From: Capitulum mitella
Taxonomy: Eukaryota; Arthropoda; Thecostraca; Pollicipedomorpha; Pollicipedidae
Direction: 5' to 3'
Assembly: GCA_030062745.1 (NCBI GenBank)
Contig: CP099841.1
Coordinates: 35,158,974 to 35,222,973 of the forward strand
DNA length: 64,000 nucleotides
A program made the position numbers and the translations under genes. Below the pieces are notes generated by a model. The model saw only the letters and a program-made list of their open reading frames with translations, was not told the DNA's origin and made no database searches. The number at the start of each line of letters is the position of its first letter. The stretch's first letter is position 1. Shown piece by piece: positions 44,860-56,282 of this stretch.

Positions 44860-46740
44860 TGACACCGAAAATGTCTCCCTGAAACTGCCAGCGAGGCCCC
44901 TAAAGCGCTAACCAAGGCCTTTGATACGGCTAGAGGGGCCTTAACCCTATTCCCGGCAGGGGGGGGGCGGAATCCGCCCCCCCTCGGATTTTTTGCTTGC
45001 CAATTCCAGGCTTTTTCACGCAGCTTTACGATACTTGGTCACTTTTCCTAGCCATTCGTTCTACGTGCCGTGGCAAAATTTCAAAATTCTACTTTGCTCA
45101 GGGGCGGAGCCAGGCAACGTTTTTGGGATGCACCTCATGCCATTTTTGGCCATGTTAAGGGTAAAAGGAAAATGTCTGCCAAAAACAGAGTTTTTAAGAT
45201 AGAACTTAAAACTTTATATGGATGTATAGCCAAATAGTTGGGCCATGTGCAGATGTAATTTTGTTCACCTGAGGTCATTTTACAAGGTCAGGTCAAGGTC
45301 AAAAGTCAAAATTTGTTTTTCACAATAATTTCGGCGCCGCTTTTTCAAATGCCAAACCCGAAATATATCTGACGTGGAAGGGGGCCTTCTACTTGTGTAC
45401 CAAGTTTCAGCTTGATATCAGGTCGGGTCACGGAGCTATGACCTAAAATGTCAGTGCGCGTACTCTATATCGCAATAGCCATAAAATGAAATTTTTGAAA
45501 TAGAGTGAATTCAGACGATTGAAAACGTTTAAAGATAATATTAAATGCATAGGAGATCATTCCAAGTGCCCCCAAGGTCACTGGAGGTCATTTAAGGTCA
45601 AAGGTCACAAGTTGATCTGAGAAACGTGTGACCATGACAGTTCCCCCTTTTCATGTCCCTGGCAACGTCTCTGCTAACATTATACAAACATTGTAATGCG
45701 ATTTGTACTTCTTTAGTATGACATGACTAGCAGAAGCCAAAAAAGGGTGTTTGCCTCTTTTGTTCATCCAGTTGTTAGAAAACTAATCCTGCTATTTTTG
45801 AAACCCTGTGAACGCCCATGAATTTTCTCAAAATTTCAGATTTGCGGACCCATGGTAAAAGCCCTATCCATAATCTCTCGATTCATGCCAGTTTCATCGA
45901 AATCGGTCGATAAACAAAGGAGTTATAAGAAGTCCAAAAGTACCCCCTATTTTACATTTTTGCCCCCCTGTATCCACAAATTTCAAAATTTTGGAAATTT
46001 CTTTATATAAAAATGTAGTTCACGTCACGGCAAATCGATTGCCGTTTGTTGCGATGAAATCGAATGAGTAGTTCTCGAGATCTCAGGGGGGGGGCCGAAT
46101 CCGCCGCCCCTGCCGGGAATCGACCATACCGTCTAGCCCTCCGGCAGTAGGGTTAAGACTGCCGGATATACCCTATGTAGCAGAGGGAGACCCCTGATAC
46201 AGTCATGGAGACTACCGGAGGCGTTCATAGGGCCCATGACACTACAGTCCCTATCGCCAAAAGGTCTTCGGTTACTTCAAAAGAGCTCTTGAGACGGCAA
46301 AAATGTTCCCCAGAGACAACAAGAACGGCACCTAAGACAACAGGGACACTGAGACGATAGGCCCCGAAACCACTAAGCCTTGAGACGTACAGACAGTTCC
46401 TGAAACGGCCAAATGACGTAGAGCATTGCCAGAGGTGCCTCTGTCACCCTCTGTAAGTCAGAAGGACTTATAGAGGGCCCTTGTTACTACCTGAGCGTTT
46501 CTTAGACGGCGAAAATTTCCCAAGGACGACAGGAAAGAACCCGAGATGCTTTACGTGTCCCTAAAGCTACCAGATGGGTCCATGAAACTGCCCGAGGTGC
46601 CCCTGAAACTGCCAAAGGAGCGCTTGAGACGTCCCGAGGGATACGTGCAGCTGTTAAAGGAACCTGAGACCACTTGAAGGCCCTGACACGGCAGACGGCC
46701 CGAGACCACCAAAAAAACTAGCAAAAAAACCTCCAGAAGC
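44860..46740. repeat. Second degenerate minisatellite, split by a transposon
   Basis: Units of about 20 bases with approximate consensus CTGAGACGGCCAGAGGGCCC occupy 44860-44940 and 46157-46740, the same family as the interior of 43380-43860. The element at 44941-46156 is inserted in the array. Confidence 0.6.
44941..46156. mobile_element. TTAA-flanked non-autonomous element D (piggyBac-like ends)
   Basis: 1216 bases bounded by TTAA at both ends, with terminal CCCTA...TAGGG. Subterminal inverted repeat: TTCCCGGCAGGGG at the left, CCCCTGCCGGGAA at the right, the right arm carrying a spacer of about 27 bases before the tip. Long G or C runs (9-10) lie next to both ends. TTAA target duplication with CCC-starting ends is the hallmark of piggyBac-type elements. 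No transposase reading frame is present. The interior holds AGGTCA motifs near 45275-45620. Confidence 0.7.
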
Positions 46741-47357
46741 TACAAGGGGTCATGGGGACCTCTGGAACAGGTACAGACACGACGTTTAAAATAGAGGGAG
46801 GGCTGTAACCGCCAACCGTCTAAAATCACTCCGTTATTGTCATATTTTGGCCACTTTGTAGGGGAATAAAACGCAAAATTTTCCCAAATGAGGTAACACG
46901 CTTGAATTTTTCGGCAACTTGATATCACAAAGAACGCAAAATTTAATCAAATATTTCAGCATGGACCAGAGCAAATCAATGTTTTTCATACCCGAAGAAC
47001 AAAAAATAGGGGGCCCGGCCTGGAGAGGGACCCCGCACTGACCTTCCCCAGCGAAATCCTGAATCTACCGCCTGGTTCCAATAGCAGCTATGCCTCCTAC
47101 GGTTGTATTAAAATGCCCGACACCCTGACGTAGGCGGCTTGAGTCGGGGGGATGCTCCAACGCCATTCACTCGCTATCTCGAGAACGGAACTTCGGAGAA
47201 AAATAAAACCTATGTCATCAGAAAGCTCGCCGCAAGTGCGATCCAAAACAACGTAATTTTGGGAAGTTTTTGGAAAATGATAAAACTTTCTTGGCTTATA
47301 TATGTAAGAATGGGAAATTTTTAGAAGAGCTCTAACTTTTCCCCCAATAAACCAAGA
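46741..47357. other. Repeat-derived spacer before the LINE relic
   Basis: No gene recognised. It contains CTCGAGAACGGAAC..AAAGCTCGCC wording similar to stretches elsewhere in the window, so it is probably decayed transposon sequence. Confidence 0.3.
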
Positions 47358-49155
47358 GTGATTGTGCGAGGGTGTCGACTGCCGACCGTGTCAGTTTTGG
47401 AGGGACATAAAAAGTTTCGTCGTTCAGTCTGCCAAGGGGGAGGGGGTGCCGCCGGGGATATATCCGCTGAGCACTTTGATGACTTCAACCGCCATTTCGC
47501 TTCCTCCGGCCCTCGTATCGCTGCCGAGCTGGCAACGGGCAACTACGGTGACACCTCACTTCCACCTAGACCACCATGTGTAAGCACGTCAATTCTTAGT
47601 ATGTGTCCTTCCACTCCCTCTGAATTCTCGAGAGCTATGAATGATTTGTCATCGTCGAGGGCGGCAGGACATGACGGCGTGCCGCTGTATGCGCTGCGAA
47701 AATGCTTTCCCGTTCTCGGGCCACATTTACTTCATCTGATCAACAGCTTTATTGTCACTTGTGTTTTCCCTTACTCTTGGAAGATGGCCTCTGTTCTTCC
47801 TCTTCACAGATCAGGTCCGCGTGACATCGCCAGCAATTTCAGACCCATATCTATCTCACCTACGCTGTCGAAGGTATGTGAAAGATCGTGTGCCCACAGT
47901 TGTCTTCTTATCTCGCTACCTACGATCTTTTAGCTCCATCACAATATGCATATCGATCATGCCACTCGACGGAGGACGCCCTGGTTGACGCTGTTAAGTG
48001 GTTGGTGCGTCGGATTGACGGTGACCACGTCGTGAGAGGAGGTTCTCACTCCCTTCCTCTCTCCTACGGTGTTTCGCAGGGGTCCATTGTCGACCCTACC
48101 CTCTTCAGCATCTTCAGAACGACCTTCCATGCTATCTGCCTCACGGACGTCGAGTGTGCTATGCCGATGACACTCAGCTGCTAGACGCCGTACATCTTGA
48201 TCATTTATCCATTCTAAAATCTTGGCAAGAAAAGACTCTGCTTGCCGTCAGAGCCTACTTTACATCCAACTCCTTGAAAATCAATCCATCCAAAGCAACC
48301 CTGCTCCTTGTCGGCACAGCCCATAACCTCAAGAAGACTACGTCTTTCATCTTAACTTAACTTAACTTGATTTCATCTTAACTTAACTTAACATCTTAAC
48401 TTCATCTTAACGGCCACATACTAACCCCTTCTCCGTCCGTGAAGATGCTTGGATCACTATCGACAACTTCTTGTCCTGAGGGGAGTACATGGCCAAGGTA
48501 GCCAAAAAGTGCAACACCATCCTGCTTTGTTTGTACAAGATACGTCATCACTTTATGCCCGAGGTCCTGACACTCCTAGTCCAGTCACATGTTTTCCCCC
48601 ACATCCTTTAGTGCGGTTCAGTCAGTCTGGGGCGGGGCCGCATCATGCCACCGCAGCAGAGTCCAGAGGGTGGTGAACTTTGGGGCCAGGATCGTCTCTG
48701 GGGCTCGTAAGCGGGATTCGATGTCGGCGACCTTGAGGGCGCTGGGCTGGTGCGCCGTACGTGTCCTAGTTGCGAGACGCGACGGAATTGGCGTCTTCCT
48801 AGTCATGAATGACTCGCGTGCTCCAGTGGCGGTCCGGTCCGGTTCACTCTACGTACCGCTGTGTCCCAGAGTGCTAAACGGGCGTCAGCGGTCGGAGTCT
48901 TAGAGTCGCCGACTTTCCGTCTGTCTGAGGCCCGCAGAGCTTTTTCGTATCGCGCGGTCTCGTCTTGGAACCGCCTGCCGCCGGAGATCACCGCCTCTCG
49001 GACCCGTGGAGAGCTTGTACGTCAACTCGACGAACTATCTCCTATACCTTTACGTGTCTGACTGCCTAGTTTTATCTGTATGACTATCGCGCATGTGCTG
49101 CTCTGAAGTGACACGAATCAAACCGTAATCCACGCGATGGAATGATTCGTGAATA
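47358..49155 (+). pseudogene. Dead LINE (non-LTR retrotransposon) reverse transcriptase relic
   Basis: Reverse-transcriptase words appear in several frames: SSRAAGHDGVP and NFRPISISPTLSK (47358-47880), YRSCHSTEDALVDAVKWL and SYGVSQGSIVDP (47930-48110), then CYADDTQLLDAV with the YADD active-site box (48154-48360). C-terminal parts follow (RVQRVVNFGARIVSGARKRD near 48660; AFSYRAVSSWNRLPPEIT near 48930). At least three frameshifts separate them. The segment between the STEDALVDAV part and the SYGVSQGS part is too short, so the motif with the first catalytic Asp is missing. It is 5'-truncated; the 3' end near 49155 has AATAAA and short TGAACTG-like repeats. Family probably CR1/L2/Jockey-like, uncertain. 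Confidence 0.8.
48352..48418. repeat. (AACTT)n short tandem repeat inside the LINE relic
   Basis: CTTAACTTAACTT runs interrupted by CATCTTAAC. It sits between the YADD segment and the C-terminal segment of the dead LINE. Confidence 0.8.
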
Positions 49156-50626
49156 AACAGCACTGGACTGAACTGAAGGGTGCGGGAACTCCTCCGCAGC
49201 TGGGGTGGCAACGAAGCATTTCTTATCAATTCTTTTCAGCCAACGCCCATAAGGTCCATGCTGAATTTCAAAAACTCTGGGGCAGCCGCCGACCCCTCCC
49301 CCCGCTTCCTGCGTCCTTGCGATCCTGAGCATGCCAATGGAGAGCTCACAGAATGTACATGATGGTGACCTATATTTTATAACATGCACGTAATCCAGTG
49401 ACGGCTCGTCATTAATGGCAATTCAGGCAGTGCCTTACCAAAAATATCGGGGAATGCGAAATTAAAATGGTACTTAATGTGCACGTAATAACACCGTTCA
49501 TAATACAAACTGCGTGATTAAAATGGGATAAAGCGATCATTTTGTTCCTGCATTCATCAACGTAGCAGGGAACATGCCCGCAGACGCCCCATACCGCGTC
49601 GTACCCTCCCCCCCCGCCCGCGAAAGCTCATGGCGTAGGGCTGTAGAGAAAGCCAGCTCACCCGCCTCAGCCAATGCTAGAATCCCATGTAATACAGCGT
49701 CCGCGAAACTGCACGTCGGCCGCTGCCAACGCAGCCGACGGAGCCTTTGTGAAGCAAAACGCAGTACTGCCTCTGGCCGTCGCCAGGCAGCGCCACCGTC
49801 GGGCTCACCGACGAACACGCACCGACATTGCGCTCCACTGTTTGAGCTTGCATCTGCGGTGGAGAAAGGGATGACTGTTCGTAGGATACCTACTGTTTAA
49901 AACATATTTACATTTCGTATTCGCATAAAATGCTAGATATATCCTTAAGAACTTTGCACAAATGATTCAACAAAGACTGTATGCCCCAGCAGTGACGATC
50001 ATATGTCCGCCATGAAACGTGAGAGAACTTTTCGGCTGGGGCGCTGGATGCGAGCGCTCTGTCGTGGGACCTCGTCGTGGCGGGAGTGTGGAGCACGGTT
50101 GTTTGTAAGCAACTGAAGGTAGAAATATGTCGAAATATGTTTCCATGTAAAGTATTTTGATTCTTTTCGTTGCGCGGATTCTAGTGGATGTCCAGTTTGC
50201 TCAAGCTTTCTTCGCAGACAACTGACAAAACACCGCAAGTGCTTCGTCATGTACAATTTCGTTTATTCCGTAAATGTCGATCTGATCGGACATCATTTAC
50301 GGTTTAATAATATAACATAGCATAACATACTTGTTTTCAGAAGTCATAGATAGTTAGACAACGTATCTAAGACAGAGAAACGTAGTCAAGAGCTTGCTCC
50401 AACACTTGCGCTGTGCCTCAGGTGTCTGTGAGACCACGAGCTACCACTGATATAATCAAAGACTGCATGAGGTGACCTGGTATAATGCGATTTTTCATTT
50501 CGCTATTTTGTGTTTGAACGTCGTTGGTATTTTTCAAACTAGCATTGAGGTTTTTAAACGTCGCTGGCGAATGGTTGTCCACGCATGTTTCCAAAACGAT
50601 GTAGTAATGATTTGTGTGAGCATTTC
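49156..50626. other. Spacer, no gene recognised
   Basis: Frames at 49537-49900 on both strands come from a GC-rich patch and show no domain. The rest is AT-rich with no visible repeat structure. Confidence 0.35.
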
Positions 50627-51843
50627 TTAACCCGCGCACGACCGTCGGTCCGTTTCGAACATGGGCGACTGGGGGGGCAGTTGGCCGCCCCCCTCTAACT
50701 CACGAACGGTTGGTCACATGATAAAAATAAGCATACCGTTGGAAAGCTTGTAACGAGTAGAGCTCGAAACTGGTCTCATTTATAGTTTTAGATAATATGT
50801 AAGCCAATTTATGCCTTATATACGTTTTTTCATAGCCGACTGCATGAGACCGAGAAATGGCCTGCATCTCAAGGGCTGTCACTAATAACGGATACGTAAA
50901 GGCACCAGCGCACAAGTAAAGGTTCCCGGATGCCGATGCACGTCTAATTTCCCAGATTTGTTCAATATATACGCCGAAACGTTGAGTTAAAGCCAAGGCA
51001 ATTCTCGCGCTAACTATAGGCGTGCGCCGCTGCCGTATGCGGTACCAAATTGACGGGAACTAATTTTAGCGTTCCTTTATTTTCGCGAAAAAAGACGATC
51101 TATGTCAATTTTATTGATCTTTGTGGTTCTTGTGATGGTTTCTCATGCTTAAATGTTGGAAAAATTCATTAGTTACTAATCTACACAATTGGCGGAGCTT
51201 TATTCGCGAGAGCCTGTTTATTTCCAAAACATGGAATTTTTCAAACTTTTAGAGGTTCCTGGTATTACTTACGTCTGTGCAAGCTAGTTCTGCCATTTTC
51301 TACCCATTCTGAGTAATTCATGGTCGATTTTGACGGTGGTACATTTTGGCCCACTACAGTTATTCGTGACCTGACATCAGGTCAAGGGCTGAACGTCATT
51401 GGTACTTTGCCCAATGACGGTAACTAGATGTCTGCTTCACTCCACACTAAATATGTTATGAAATATTCTGTCAATTTCCGAAAAAACGACGACATGTGTT
51501 AAAAATGGGCTTAACCTTAGGTCAATGACCCGGAAAATTCTGGAAAATCTGAACAGCAGATTTGTTGCATCTATCACGATCACTAATCCCCGAAAGTATT
51601 ATTGAGATATCTTGTTTTGCGAAAAAGTTAGAGGGCGCTAAACTTCTTTGGACATAGGTCTGTTTGACCCGACTTAGTTCAGACACCGGACCTGACCTGA
51701 GATCAAAGTTTTGACACGGGATGTAAAACTGGTGAAGCAAAAGGTGCACAGAGTTTCATGACTCTGTGTTTGTTGGTTCTCTCGCAATCCCAGAAAAACC
51801 TCAGGGGGGGGGGCAGTCAACCCCCCAGTCGGGGACGGGTTAA
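50627..51843 (+). mobile_element. TTAA-flanked non-autonomous element A
   Basis: 1217 bases with TTAA at both ends. Left end TTAACCCGCGCACG, then GGCGACTGGGGGG; right end CCCCCCAGTCGGGGACGGG plus TTAA. Terminal inverted repeats are interrupted, with the GACTGGGGGG block shared. Copies B (53756-55089) and C (55106-56282, inverted) are recognisably the same family: all share CTCACGAACGGTTGGT-like and GGAAAGCTTGTAACGAG-like sequence. No transposase. A peptide reading near the left end (CATGCAGTCGGCTATGA region) is similar between A and C, which reflects nucleotide similarity and not necessarily coding. Confidence 0.75.
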
Positions 51844-51889
51844 AATGCTCACATATTAGTACACCAACAACTCGACATGACCTTACCTG

Positions 51890-52770
51890 GCCTTGTGACT
51901 TGGCCTAGACCAGTCATTGCTTTACTTCGTGTTCTGTTGAGGATCAGTAACAACGCAAACGAAAGGCAAAGAGCACCTATTTATCGAAACTCCTTGGGTT
52001 CCACAGAATGCTATATAAGGTCGATCCTGACGAGGGATCGTGACCTGATTTGAAGTGCGCTTGGGCTCCATCTTTTTATACTTAGTTCTACCACTGAATC
52101 ATGAAATAAACCAAAGAGATAAAGTTGGACATCTGGTTATGAGCTCAGCTTCTACCACGATGACCTCGCATAAGCTGATGTGACCTGAGGTTATTTTACA
52201 GTATGTAATCGTCTTGATGCGGGTTTGGACTGCAAAATCGACTGCAGTGCCTTTTTTTATCACAGGAATCATCAAAATGGCATTTTTGACATCTTTTCGC
52301 TTATGTGACCTGACCAAAATGTGACCTGGCCTGATCTAGTGAACGTTCCTATGAGTTGCATCATTTGTCGTGTTTAGTGATTTCTCTGGCCCAGGAATGC
52401 ATTTCAGGCATCAAGAAACCGAGGAGACGGTTCAGAATCGTTAGAAATAGGGAAATGGGCGGAAATTGGACTGACCAGCCATTGGCAGCAAATTCGAAAT
52501 AGCATAATTCTTAGGAATGCCCTCGACTACTACCCTCGAAAGTTTTAGGTCCAACAATTGCATGGCGTGGTTTACAGAAGACCAAAAAATCAGAGGCTGA
52601 TATCTTTTGTGTGACTTAAGTCAATGACCTGATACTGCCGGAAGTTGAAAATTATTCAAGACATGCACAAAGGATGTAAGAAAAGGCATTGGGAATTTCA
52701 GCGCCCTGCGCGTGCTATTTTTTTGCTTTCACCAAAACTCTTGGGGGGGGGGCGTCGAAAGCCCTTTCCT
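51890..52770 (-). repeat. AGGTCA-rich interspersed repeat, copy 2 (inverted)
   Basis: Reverse complement resembles the copy at 28375-29640 over most of its length: the TGAAATGCATTCCTGGGCCA segment, the CAAACCCGCATCAAGACG segment, and the C-run followed by AAGAGTTTTGGTGAAAGC at its start (52770 side). This copy has only one of the 285-base units. Confidence 0.6.
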
Positions 52771-53755
52771 GTTTGACTCGGCTTAATGTGGCCCTCATGG
52801 TTGTAGAACTGGGACAAATTCTGGTACGGAGAAAAAATTTTATCGGGTCCTTAAACGTGGCATTGATAACGTATTTACAGCACATTATTTTATAAAACAA
52901 CAAAACACGCGAATGGGTTGAAATATTGCTATGGAATTCCATACAAATGATTTCCTTTGATAAGAAAGATCCATGCCAAACGTATAGAAGGTTTGCCCCG
53001 TTTGCACTGCTCCAATCCTCTTATTTTTGGCGTCAAAATAAAAATCCTTACGTTGCGAACATAGCTTGCCGCAAAATATTGGACCTATGCATTGCGATTG
53101 TGTCCGCTACCGGGTATTTGAGCGACACGTAAAAAATGCTTCCGGGAACGGCTTTTATGATGTAGAAAGGATACAAAATTCCATGTTGTGGAATTATATG
53201 CTGTACCGGGCCTGATAAGACCAGAAACGCCCGACGTGTAAACGTCAATACCTTAAACAATGTTGATCTTGTTTAATTTGAACATGATAGCTACAGACTT
53301 CATATCCATATCCGACACATTTGCGACGCATTCCAGCCAAGAAACATACTTAAACACTCAGAAAAACGGGAAATGTTTTCCTGCGGCCACAAAAATACGA
53401 TTTTTTCTTTTCGTTTTTTGCATTCCTTGGAATGGTCAGATTTGGCTTTAAGTTACCTTTTTCTGCCCCATCAAGCCTTCTTTTTACTACTAAACCCCTT
53501 TTGAGCCGCCCAGAAACATTCGTTGTCAAAGTGATTTTCTAAAAATGCCAACAAGGTAACTTGACCTAAGATGACCTGTGGTGGCCTTCACAATCATCTT
53601 ATTTAAAAAAAAATGTTTTCTTCAAGTTTTGGAAAGGGCTTTTCAACGACGTTTTCCCTTTCTCCGTGGGACTTATAGTTCTCGAGATTTGGGGGAATGG
53701 TTTTCATGACCCCAGCCCGGAGGAAAGGTAGATCTCGAGGCCGGCCTGGCGAGGG
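52771..53755. other. Spacer, no gene recognised
   Basis: AT-rich sequence between two mobile elements, ending in CTCGAG-containing sequence just before element B. No coding signal. Confidence 0.35.
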
Positions 53756-55089
53756 TTAACGCGCGCCCGCTTGGCGGTTGGCGCCGATCACGCTCGACTG
53801 GGGGGTTGTTGACCGCCTCCTCTAACTCACGAACGGTTTGTTGCACGATAAAAATAAGCACGCCGTTGGAAAGCTCGTGGCAAGCAGAACCCAAAATTAC
53901 TCTCATTTCTTAGTTTTGAATAAAATGCAAGCTGTCAATGCCTTTTTGTATGTTTTCTCATGGCCAACTGCGTGAGACCGAGACACGGCTTGGATCTCAA
54001 TGGCTGTGACTAATAATGTCTAGATAAAGGTACCAAAGTACAGGTGAAGGTCCGGAGATGCCCGAACACACCTAATTTATCGGATTTCTTCAATAGATAT
54101 GCCGGAAATGCTGGGCTTATGGACAGGACAAATTTGGCGCCGGTTGCTGGCAGGCACCGTAACCATACGCAGTATGGAAATTAGCGGGAACTAATTATAG
54201 CGCTCCTTTATATTTGTGTGTCTATACATATGGCTATCCATGTAATCTTTATTGATCCTGGCGGTTCTTGTGATGGTTTCTCATGCTTAAATTTTGGAAA
54301 AATTCACTAGTTACCAATCTACAAAACTGGTGTATCTCTATTTGCAAGAGCCTGTTTATTTCCAAAATGTGCATTTTTTTAAACTTTTTGAGCTTCCCTG
54401 GTCTTACTTGCAACTGTGTGAGCGAGTTCTGCCATTTTAACCGTTCTGAGTAATTCATCACCTATTTTGAAGGCGGTGCGTTTTGGTTCATAGATAGGCA
54501 CTTAACCGTTTCTTTATTCAAAGAATGTTGGGCATTCTGAAAGACAAGGAGTAATCAGGATTAGAACCATGAACAATGAACATGGAAACGAAACATCATG
54601 TCTGTCTAGTTCATATCAGTTATTCGTGACCTGACCTCAGGTCAATGGCTGGAAGTCATTGATTCTCTGTCCATTGACGGCAGCTAGATGTCTGCATCAC
54701 CCCACACTAGAAATGTTATGAAAAATTCCATCAATTTCCGAAAAAAACTATGACGTCACATCAAAACTGGCTTGATTTTAGGTCAATGACCCAGAAAATT
54801 CCGGGAAATTTGTTGCATCTATCAGGAGCTCTAATCCCTGAAAAGTATTATTGTGATCTCTTGTTTTCCGAAAAAGTTACAGGGAGCTTTTTCGGACACA
54901 GGTCCGCTTGACCAAGGTCAGACACCTGACTTGAGCTGAAGTCAAAACTTCGACGCAAGGCGTAGAAATGAAAAATAGTGCAAAAAATGCACAAAGTCTT
55001 GTGGCGCTGCGTCTGTTCGTTCTCTCGTAATCCTGGGAAAAACCCCAGGGGGCAGTCAACCGACGTTCCCCAGGTCAAGGCCGGGTTAG
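53756..55089 (+). mobile_element. TTAA-flanked element B, diverged copy of A
   Basis: Left TTAA at 53756; right end CCGGG plus TTAG at 55086-55089, a one-base decay of TTAA. Interior parallels element A: CTCACGAACGGTTTG, GGAAAGCTCGTGGC, GACCTGACCTCAGGTCAATGGCTG, and the G-run with CAGTCAACC near the right end. It has an extra stretch near 54485-54620 that A lacks. Confidence 0.7.
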
Positions 55090-55105
55090 GAACATCTAAA
55101 CTGGT

Positions 55106-56282
55106 TTAACCCCCCCGGGGGGGGTGGTTTTTTTTTCCCCCCCGGGTTTTTTTTTTTTTGGGGGGGAAATAAAAAAATTAGAAAAATTTTTGTCCCTTTT
55201 TTTTTTTTTATTTTTTTTTTTTGTGTCAAAATTTGGACCGCAGGTCAGGTCCGGTGCCTGACCTAAGTCAGGTCAAACAGACCTATGTCCAAAAAAGTTA
55301 AGCGCCCTCTAACTTTTTCTCAAAACAGTATATCTCAATGATACTTTCAGGGATTAGTGATCGTGATAGATGCAACAAATCTGCTGTTCAGATTTTTCAG
55401 AATTTTCCGGGTCATTGACCTAAGGTCAAGCCCATTTTTAAGACATGTCGTCGTTTTTTCGGAAATTGACAGGATATTTCATAACATTTTTAGTTTGCAG
55501 TGAAGCAGACATCTAGTTACCGTCATTGGGCAACGTATCAATGACGTTCAGCCATTGACCTGATGACGAATAACTGTAGTGAGCCAAAATGTACCACCGT
55601 CAAAATCGACCATGAATTACTCAGAATGGGTAGAAAATGGCAGAACTAGCTTACACAGACGTAAGTAATACCAGGAACCTCTAAAAGTTTGAAAAATTCC
55701 ATATTTTGGAAATAAACAGGCTCTCAAGAATAAAGCTCCGCCAGTTGTGTAGATTAGTAACTAATGCATTTTTCCAAAATTTAAGCATGAGAAACCATCA
55801 CAAGAACCACAAAGATCAATAAAATTGACATAGATCGTCTTTTTTCGCGAAAATAAAGGGACACTGAAATTAGTTCCCGTCAATTTGGTACCGCATACGG
55901 CAGCGGCGCACGCCTATGGTTAGCGCGAGAAGTGCCGTGTCTTTAACTCAACGTTTCGGCGTATATATTGAGCAAATCTGGGAAATTAGACGTGTATCGG
56001 CATCCGGGGACCTATACTTGTGCGCTGGTGCCTTTACGTATCATTTCTCGGTCTCATGCAGTCGGCTATGAGAAAACATTTATAGGGCGTAAATTGGCTT
56101 ACATGTTATCTAAAACTAAAAATGAGACCAGTTTCGAGCTCCACTCGTCACAAGCTTTCCAACGGTGTGCTCATTTTTATCGTGCGACCAACCGTTCGTG
56201 AGTTAGAGGGGGAGGCAGTCAACTGCCCCCCCCCCCCCAGTCGCCGATGTTCGAAACGGACCGACGTTCGTACGCGGGTTAA
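55106..56282 (-). mobile_element. TTAA-flanked element C, inverted copy of A
   Basis: TTAA at 55106-55109 and 56279-56282. The right end, read on the - strand, starts TTAACCCGCGTACGAACGTC, close to the left end of element A. Interior matches A in reverse over about 1 kb. Its other end (55110-55225) is replaced by long C, G and T runs that look unreliable. Confidence 0.75.
55110..55225. repeat. Homopolymer-rich junction between elements B and C
   Basis: Successive runs of C, G, T, C, T, G, A and T with almost no complexity, exactly where the two inverted copies meet. It is either a genuine low-complexity tract or a sequencing/consensus artefact at a hairpin. Confidence 0.7.

Noticed and set aside
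50700-50996. 98-codon frame in element A with a similar frame in element C (55968-56201)
   Set aside because: The similarity follows from the shared transposon DNA. No transposase motif is present and the frame is not kept in element B.
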